A stretch of 64,000 nt of DNA from Actinomyces lilanjuaniae (lineage in GTDB: Bacteria > Actinomycetota > Actinomycetes > Actinomycetales > Actinomycetaceae), in the NCBI RefSeq assembly GCF_003606385.1, contig NZ_CP032514.1, positions 2,294,001-2,358,000 of the forward strand, given 5' to 3'. Shown one piece after another: positions 58,392-64,000 of this stretch. Position numbers and translations under genes: made by a program. Under the pieces are notes generated by a model. That model was not told where the DNA came from. It did no database searches and saw only the letters and a list, made by a program, of their open reading frames with translations. Positions within the stretch are counted from its first letter, which is position 1. Every line of letters begins with the position of its first letter.

Positions 58392-60310
58392 ACGTTCTCC
58401 TCCTGGGCGTGACCCGGTTCCGAGACAGCGGCGGACACAGCAACGTCGTCTGGCACAGCGGACGGCACGGCCGACGCCGACCGACCTGGGCTCACCGGAC
58501 CCACCGTAGCGGCGGAACCGTTGTCGAGCAGCCCGGCCAGCGCCGCCTGCTGGGCAAAGTCCGGAGCGGAGGCCACGACCTCGTCAAAGGTACCGCAGGC
58601 CACGAGCTCGGCCTCCCGCATAAAGCAGACCTGGTCGCTGTGACGGATCGTGGCCAGGCGGTGGGCGACGACGATGACGGTCACCTCGCCCGAGAGCCCC
58701 GCGACGGCCTCGGTGACCGCGGCCTCGGTGGCGGTGTCCAGAGCAGAGGTGGCCTCATCCATGATGAGGACAAGAGGCTCGGAGTACAGAGCCCGGGCAA
58801 TTCCCAGGCGCTGGCGCTGGCCCCCGGACAGCTTCATACCGCCCTCGCCGACCTCCGCCCAGATGCCTCCTGGCCGTTCCTCGATGACGTCGAGGAGCTG
58901 CGCCCGCTCCAGGGCGCGGCGGACACGGTCCTCGTCGATAGAGTCAGTGTCCCAGGACAGAGCCACGTTGTGGGCGACAGTGGAGTCAAACAGAGAGACC
59001 TCCTGGGGGACGTAGCCCACGCGGGATCGCCAGGAGCGCAGGACGTCGCTGAGAGGGACGTCGTCGACCCGCAGCGTCCCCGAGGAGGGCTCCTGCAGCC
59101 CCAGGATGATGTCCACCAGGGTGGACTTGCCCGATCCGGAGGCACCCACCAGCGCCATGGAGGAGCCAAAGGGCAAGGTCAGGGAGATGTTCCTCACCGC
59201 AGGCTCCTCGGAGTCCGCGTAGCTGAAGGTGACGTCGTCGACGACGAGGGCGCGAGCACCCTGCGGCAGGTCGGCTCCAGCGTTCATCTCGGCGTGGCGC
59301 TCCCGGTTGGCCCGGCCCTCCTCGATCTCGGCGAGGACCCGCTCGGCATGGGGGATGTTGGAGCCGGTCTGTCCCATGATCGTCTGGAAACGAGTGATGG
59401 AGGGCACGATACGAAAGCCGCAGACGCCGAAGAGCGCCAGGGAGGACAGCGCCTCACCCTGGCCACCCTGCATGAAGCCCATGACCGCAGCGATGACGAG
59501 CCCCCCGATCAGGGCCATCTCCAGCATGTAGCGCGGGACCGCCCCCAGAAAGGCCTGGTCCGCACGGGCGCGGGAGGCACGGCTGCGCTCTGCCAGCACC
59601 ACGCGCTCCAGCTCGGCAGCCTTGTCCCGCAGGGTGATCTCCTTGAGCGAGTGGACCATCTCGGTGACCAGTCGCACTGCCTTGACGGAGTAGACGCGGT
59701 TGTCCTGCCCCGCGGCAAAGGCCCGTCGCAGGACCCACAGGTACATGATGACGGCGACCAGGAGGAAGTAGACCACCGTGACCGCGGCCATGACCGGACG
59801 TGACACGAACAGGACCGCCATCACCGCGACGAAGGTGCAGATCTCACCAGCAAGCTGGGTGAAGGGGATGAGGACGCCGGAGACCGTGGAAGCCACACCC
59901 ACGTCGGTGGAGCGGACCAGGTCCGTGGAATGGCGCTTGAGGCGGTCAGCCCAGGGCGCGTAGAAGAAGGAGTCCAGCAGCTGGGCACCCAGGTCCTGCT
60001 CAAAGCTGGCGAAGCGCCTGGTGGAGATGCGCTGGAGGACAATCGCCAGCAGTCCCTTGGTCACGTAGAGAACGCAGACAACCACCAGGAGCCAGACCAG
60101 CATGCTGGGCGGGACAGTGACTCCCAGTAGGGGGATAGTCATGCTGGTCCCGGACATGAGCGGTGTCAGCAGGAGAGCCAGCAGCCCCATGGCCGCCACG
60201 TCCAGGAGGGCCAGCGCGGAGAACAGCCCCGCGAACGTGAGGATGAATCTCTTGGCCCCTGGTGGCAGGACGCCCAGGAGGTCTCTGACGGTACCCAGCA
60301 GCATGCTCAC
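58388..60310 (-). CDS. MsbA/PglK-like ABC exporter (fused permease and ATPase)
   Basis: A 640-aa half-transporter. Residues about 20-320 form a six-helix exporter domain. From ~350 comes the ATPase: Walker A GASGSGKSTLVDIILG, Q-loop VGYVPQEVSLFD, signature MKLSGGQRQRLGIARAL, Walker B LVLIMDEATSALD and the switch His in VVAHRLATIRHSDQ. The C-terminal ~50 residues are Ala/Ser/Val-rich. The family includes lipid and lipid-linked oligosaccharide flippases such as MsbA and PglK. With glycosyltransferases on both sides, moving a lipid-linked glycan is the likely job. It is coupled to the next gene by ATGA. Confidence 0.93.
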   Translation of the reverse strand: MSMLLGTVRDLLGVLPPGAKRFILTFAGLFSALALLDVAAMGLLALLLTPLMSGTSMTIPLLGVTVPPSMLVWLLVVVCVLYVTKGLLAIVLQRISTRRFASFEQDLGAQLLDSFFYAPWADRLKRHSTDLVRSTDVGVASTVSGVLIPFTQLAGEICTFVAVMAVLFVSRPVMAAVTVVYFLLVAVIMYLWVLRRAFAAGQDNRVYSVKAVRLVTEMVHSLKEITLRDKAAELERVVLAERSRASRARADQAFLGAVPRYMLEMALIGGLVIAAVMGFMQGGQGEALSSLALFGVCGFRIVPSITRFQTIMGQTGSNIPHAERVLAEIEEGRANRERHAEMNAGADLPQGARALVVDDVTFSYADSEEPAVRNISLTLPFGSSMALVGASGSGKSTLVDIILGLQEPSSGTLRVDDVPLSDVLRSWRSRVGYVPQEVSLFDSTVAHNVALSWDTDSIDEDRVRRALERAQLLDVIEERPGGIWAEVGEGGMKLSGGQRQRLGIARALYSEPLVLIMDEATSALDTATEAAVTEAVAGLSGEVTVIVVAHRLATIRHSDQVCFMREAELVACGTFDEVVASAPDFAQQAALAGLLDNGSAATVGPVSPGRSASAVPSAVPDDVAVSAAVSEPGHAQEENV

Positions 60311-60395
60311 GCCGCGAGTCTAGCTGGCACGAGCGTCCTCGGCCTGCGGCCAGAGTGTGGGCAGAGCCAAGTTCCGCGCCGTGCCAGCGGGTGGG

Positions 60396-61712
60396 CTACT
60401 GCCCCGTGCGCTCCCCGCCGCCGATCGTCAGACGGGGCGTGCCAGCCCACCGGGCGGGATCCGTAGCGCGCCGCCCGTCAAGGAGGAGCCTGGTGCCAGG
60501 AAGGTCCTCCGGGGAGAGGTCCCGGTACTGCGCGTGGTCAGCCTGGACGATCACCACGTCCGCTGGCTCCCCCAGGTGGTAAGGGGTCCAGCCGAAGGCG
60601 GACAGCTCCTCGTCGGTGTACATCGGGTCCTGGACGCTGACCTCGGCACCGGCCTCACGCAGCGCCTCTACCGTGGGGAAGACCCCGGAGAAAGCTGTCT
60701 CCTTGACCCCGCCGCGGTAGGAGGCGCCCAGGACCACCGCGCGCAGCCCCTCCAGCGAGCCGAGGACCTCGGTCGCCCGGTCCACCACGTAGCGGGGCAT
60801 GGTGGCGTTGAAGGTCCGTGCTGTACGCACCACCGAGGCGTCAGGGTCGGTGGACAGGTACAGGCGCGGGTAGACGGGGATACAGTGCCCGCCCACCGCG
60901 ATACCGGGGCGGTGGATGTGGGAGTAGGGCTGGGAGTTGCAGGCCTCAATGACCTTCTCGACGTCAAAGCCCGCCTTGTCCGCATAGACCGCGAACTGGT
61001 TGGCCAGGCCGATGTTGACGTCACGGTAGGTGGTCTCCGCCAGCTTGGCCATCTCAGCGGCCTCGGCCGTGCCCATGTCCCACACTCCGTTGGGGCGAGG
61101 CAGGTCGTCACGCTCGTCGAAGTCCAGCACCTGCTCGTAGAAGCTGATGCCAGCGCGCGTGCCGTCCTCGGTGAGCCCTCCCACCAGCTTGGGATAGCGG
61201 CGCAGATCGGCGAAGACCCTCCCGGTCAGCACCCGCTCGGGGCTGAAGACGAGGTGGAAGTCCCTGCCCTCGGACAGCCCGGAGATCCTCTCGATCATGG
61301 GCTTCCACCGGCCACGCAGGGTCCCCACCGGAAGAGTGGTCTCGTAGGAGATGAGGGTGCCGGGAGTCAGGTGCTCGGACAGGGACGCCGTCGCTGCGTC
61401 CATCCAGGCGAAGTCAGGCTCCCAGGTGGCGTCGTCCACGAAGAGCGGGACCACCAGGACAACGGCCTGCGCGCCGGGAATGGCCTGCGCGTAGTCGGTG
61501 GTGGCGCGCAGGGCGCCCGAGCCGGTAGCCGGGCTGAGGGCGGCCAGCTTCTCTCCCAGGTGCGCCTCTCCGGGGAAGGGCTCGCGACCCGCGTTGACAG
61601 CCTCGACAGTCGTGGGGTTGACGTCCACCCCAATCACCTCATGGCCCTTCTCAGCGTACTGGACGGCCAGGGGCAGGCCGATCTTGCCCAGGGCGACGAC
61701 GGCGATACGCAT
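60396..61712 (-). CDS. Nucleotide-sugar dehydrogenase (UDP-glucose / UDP-ManNAc dehydrogenase family)
   Basis: A 438-aa NAD-dependent enzyme that oxidises a nucleotide sugar twice to a uronic acid. The NAD site is MRIAVVALGKIGLPLAVQYA. ETTLPVGTLRGRW and FSPERVLTGRVFADLRRYPK are family motifs. LAETTYRDVNIGLANQFAVY leads to the active site, where HRPGIAVGGHCIPVYPRLYL contains the catalytic Cys. The form resembles WecC-type enzymes, but the substrate cannot be fixed from sequence. I chose the ATG at 61712, preceded by GAGGAAGGAA, over one at 61733. It lies 85 bp upstream of the ABC exporter gene. Confidence 0.92.
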   Translation of the reverse strand: MRIAVVALGKIGLPLAVQYAEKGHEVIGVDVNPTTVEAVNAGREPFPGEAHLGEKLAALSPATGSGALRATTDYAQAIPGAQAVVLVVPLFVDDATWEPDFAWMDAATASLSEHLTPGTLISYETTLPVGTLRGRWKPMIERISGLSEGRDFHLVFSPERVLTGRVFADLRRYPKLVGGLTEDGTRAGISFYEQVLDFDERDDLPRPNGVWDMGTAEAAEMAKLAETTYRDVNIGLANQFAVYADKAGFDVEKVIEACNSQPYSHIHRPGIAVGGHCIPVYPRLYLSTDPDASVVRTARTFNATMPRYVVDRATEVLGSLEGLRAVVLGASYRGGVKETAFSGVFPTVEALREAGAEVSVQDPMYTDEELSAFGWTPYHLGEPADVVIVQADHAQYRDLSPEDLPGTRLLLDGRRATDPARWAGTPRLTIGGGERTGQ

Positions 61713-61896
61713 GCGCGGGTTCCTTCCTCTCAACGTCTGCCGGACAGCAGGCAGGTCCCGTCAAGAATAGCCGCCTCCTCCCGGTGGGGGCACCCGTCCT
61801 CCCGATGAGGAAGGACATACTCCCCAAGGACGGACGGCCCGGCCGGACCAGGAGGGCCCAGGACTGTCCGGCCTTCCGGGCGGCAGAGCGGGCCGG

Positions 61897-63297
61897 TCAG
61901 CGCGACAGGCTCCGCGCGTCCAGGACCACGGTGCGTAGAAGATCAGCCACAGCACGACCGGTGGCTGACATCGAGCGGTACTCCTCCACCCAGCGGTGCA
62001 GGCGATGTGCCCTCCCAGCGCGCTCCTGCGTCGACGCCAGACGCGTGTCCTCCTCCAGCGCCTCAGCCATGGCCGAGGCCACCGCCTGTGGATCGTGGTC
62101 GCAGGCCCACCCCAGGTCGTGACCAGTCACGTCCTCGACCACCGGCCCCCGGCCGGCGTAGAGCACCGGCGTGCCGCACGACAGGGCGGCCAGGACCTTC
62201 GTCGGGTAGGCGAAGTCGTAGCCCAGCCCGGGCCTGATCGACACCAGACAGGCCACGGCGCCCCGTTGCCAGCGGGCTGCCTGGGTCGGCGGCATGAGAG
62301 GGTGCATAACCACGGCAGGGGCACCGTCCGGGCCGACCGGGATCGTCGCGGCCGTCTCGCTGATGGCCTCCCAGTCGGAGCCCTGCCCCAGGAAGAGGAC
62401 CTGGGCCGTGGGGTGCACGCAGCGCACCCGGGCCACGGCCTGGGCAAACACACCTGCTCCCTGCCACTCCGAGGCGGTCCCCGCGTAGACGAAGTAGGGG
62501 CCGGTGATCCCCAGCTCCTCCTTCTCCTGGGGGGTCGGGGCAGGGCCGTCAGCGCTGAACACCGAGGTGTCGACACCGTTAAGCACAACCCTGACCTGTC
62601 GGGCGCCCAGGTCGCGCACTGCCTGCGCCACGTCCTCGTTGACGGCCACGACGCTGCTGGCTCCCTTCACGGCGAAGGACTCCAGGGCACGTACCGCCCG
62701 GACCACCAGCCCTGGTGCACCGGTGGAGGCGGCTGCGGCCGACCACACGTCCGGGGCGTACCAGACGTAGGGCAGGCGGCGCAGGGCGGAGACCAGGCGC
62801 ACGACCGCACCAGTCGTCGGAGGCGGCTCCACCAGGACCACGTCGGGACGGGGGGCGGTGAGCGCGCGCAGCAGCAGAGGCACGTCGAAGGACATGTAGG
62901 GCAGGTAGCCGCGCAGGTAGCCCGAGCGGTCCCGCAGGGCGGGCCAGCGCGAGACAGTAACACCCTGAGGGTCGGGGGGAGCAGGAGTGTCAGCCACTCT
63001 GGCAGGGGCGGAGCCGAGCGCCCCGCCGCCCTGGTTCCCAGCGGGCTCCTGGCTACCAACTGCCCCGGGCCGGGGAGGTGTGGTAGTCAGTACTCGCACT
63101 GGCACTCCCCGGCCCGCCAGGGCACGCTCGACCCCGTCGAGCCGGAAGGACGCGGCAGCGGCCTCGGGAAGGTGGATACGCGAGGCCAGGAGCACTCCCC
63201 CGCGGCGCACCGCTGGTCGAGGACCGGCTGTGCGCGCCCGGGCGCCTCCTCCCAGTCCCCGGCCGATAATACCGAGAAGACCGATGACAAGAGTCAT
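61897..63297 (-). CDS. Glycosyltransferase family 4
   Basis: A 466-aa GT-B protein. The start MTLVIGLLGIIGRGLGGGAR may be a short membrane-associated segment; the fold begins at GVLLASRIHLPEAAAASFRL. DVVLVEPPPTTGAVVRLVSA, VVAVNEDVAQAVRDLGARQV and GPYFVYAGTASEWQGAGVFA enter the donor domain, which shows YDFAYPTKVLAALSCGTPVL. The plan matches WbuB/WcaI-type transferases. The start overlaps the stop of the gene at the window's edge (ATGA), and it precedes the dehydrogenase gene by 184 bp. Confidence 0.9.
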   Translation of the reverse strand: MTLVIGLLGIIGRGLGGGARARTAGPRPAVRRGGVLLASRIHLPEAAAASFRLDGVERALAGRGVPVRVLTTTPPRPGAVGSQEPAGNQGGGALGSAPARVADTPAPPDPQGVTVSRWPALRDRSGYLRGYLPYMSFDVPLLLRALTAPRPDVVLVEPPPTTGAVVRLVSALRRLPYVWYAPDVWSAAAASTGAPGLVVRAVRALESFAVKGASSVVAVNEDVAQAVRDLGARQVRVVLNGVDTSVFSADGPAPTPQEKEELGITGPYFVYAGTASEWQGAGVFAQAVARVRCVHPTAQVLFLGQGSDWEAISETAATIPVGPDGAPAVVMHPLMPPTQAARWQRGAVACLVSIRPGLGYDFAYPTKVLAALSCGTPVLYAGRGPVVEDVTGHDLGWACDHDPQAVASAMAEALEEDTRLASTQERAGRAHRLHRWVEEYRSMSATGRAVADLLRTVVLDARSLSR

Positions 63298-64000
63298 ACC
63301 TTCTCCTTACTCTCCCCGCTGTCGGGGCTGTCGAGCAGGTCCAGGCTGCGCGGGGACAGGTCGGCGGCAACCTGCCGCGCCCGGGCCTGCCAGGTCTGCT
63401 GGGCCAGGACCTGACGCATCCTCTCCTGGACAGCCAGCCTCTCCCCGGGGTTGTCAGCAAGACGACGCAGCAGAGCGGCCAGGGCCTCAGCGCTGTAGGG
63501 CAGGGTCCAGCCGATCCCCAGCTCCTCGACGATGCGCCCGGTCTCGGTACCGGCGGTGGCCACCACCGGCAGCTCGTGGGCCAGGTACTCGTAGAGCTTG
63601 TAGGGCACGGCAAAGTCCCAGTAGGGGCTGGGCTCCACCAGGAGCACGCCCAGGCTGGCCCTCTCGTAGAGCGGCTCCAGGCCCTGCCTCTCGGTATGGA
63701 TGACCTCGTGACGCCCCGGAGGCAGGAGAGGCGCGTAGTGGTCCGCCGTGGCCTGCCAGGTCTCCTGGCGCACGCACAGGGTGAGCCGGACCTGGGGCAC
63801 CTGTCCCACGGCCTCGGCCACGGCGTCCAGGACGTAGTTGTCTCCCAGGACACCGATGAAGAGGAGCTCTAGGCTGCCGGGGCGGGGCCGTGACACCTGG
63901 GACACAGCCTGCGGGTCGGCTCCAGGGGGCAGCGCCTTGATGCGCTCCGGCCGGATCACCGGCAGGTGGGGGGCCATCGCCTGGCTGGGTAGGTAGACCT
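63294..64000 (-). CDS. Glycosyltransferase family 4, partial (N-terminus outside window)
   Basis: The C-terminal ~235 residues of a GT-B glycosyltransferase. The frame is open to the window edge (…VYLPSQAMAPHLPVIRPERI). LLFIGVLGDNYVLDAVAEAV opens the donor domain, and AVPYKLYEYLAHELPVVATA with ETGRIVEELGIGWTLPYSAE is the nucleotide-sugar site. An ATG at 63977 falls inside the fold and is not the true start. It is translationally coupled to the next glycosyltransferase and shows that the locus continues to the right. Confidence 0.88.
   Translation of the reverse strand, partial: VYLPSQAMAPHLPVIRPERIKALPPGADPQAVSQVSRPRPGSLELLFIGVLGDNYVLDAVAEAVGQVPQVRLTLCVRQETWQATADHYAPLLPPGRHEVIHTERQGLEPLYERASLGVLLVEPSPYWDFAVPYKLYEYLAHELPVVATAGTETGRIVEELGIGWTLPYSAEALAALLRRLADNPGERLAVQERMRQVLAQQTWQARARQVAADLSPRSLDLLDSPDSGESKEKV

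Overview
The window is high-GC, densely coded bacterial chromosome. The mtrA-mtrB-lpqB order, a WhiB regulator, a DUF3499 gene beside a metallopeptidase-family gene, a TIGR03089 gene and a fused rmlC-rmlD all point to Actinobacteria, most probably an Actinomyces-like member of the Actinomycetaceae. No rRNA, tRNA, CRISPR array, transposase or integrase was seen.

Layout. 0.08-5.2 kb: ribosome hibernation factor hpf, convergent with the MtrAB two-component system and its lipoprotein LpqB. 5.5-13.1 kb: an envelope module of a membrane protein, DUF4129, DUF4350, MoxR ATPase, DUF58, a SpoIIM-type protein and an RDD protein. 13.2-21.4 kb: the DUF3499 / metallopeptidase-family pair, then a whiB - large glycosyltransferase - DUF5719 operon with overlapping start and stop codons, then a TIGR03089 gene. 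21.4-64 kb: a cell-surface polysaccharide locus. It holds manA, rmlA, fused rmlCD and rmlB for the nucleotide sugars; eleven glycosyltransferase genes, two of them double-headed; a Wzm/Wzt-type ABC exporter whose ATPase carries a C-terminal glycan-binding-like domain; a second MsbA-like ABC exporter; a nucleotide-sugar dehydrogenase; a polyprenyl-phosphate glycosyltransferase with a UPF0104-type membrane protein and a YfhO protein; three tandem DUF6541-like membrane proteins; and a secreted PGRP-type amidase with C-terminal repeats. The last gene runs off the right edge.

How the genes fit together. The Rml enzymes make dTDP-rhamnose. Cytoplasmic glycosyltransferases would build a rhamnose-containing glycan on a lipid carrier, and the ABC exporter would move it out. 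The GtrB-like / UPF0104 / YfhO set looks like a machine that adds side chains outside the membrane. No clear Wzx/Wzy pair was seen, which favours ABC-dependent export. The roles are family-based inference.

A two-gene cassette at 30.3-32.1 kb sits inside the polysaccharide locus. It is a beta-class DNA methyltransferase (TSPPY then DPFAGSGTT) followed 3 bp later by an unrecognised 275-aa protein, and is the best candidate here for an undescribed system, possibly a type II restriction-modification pair. 

A caution for every reader: at least 12, probably 13, apparent frameshifts hit eight or more genes. All are repaired by adding one base, nearly always in a short G/C run. This looks like homopolymer undercalling in the assembly rather than mass gene decay. 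I annotated those genes as whole CDSs and give the break points.
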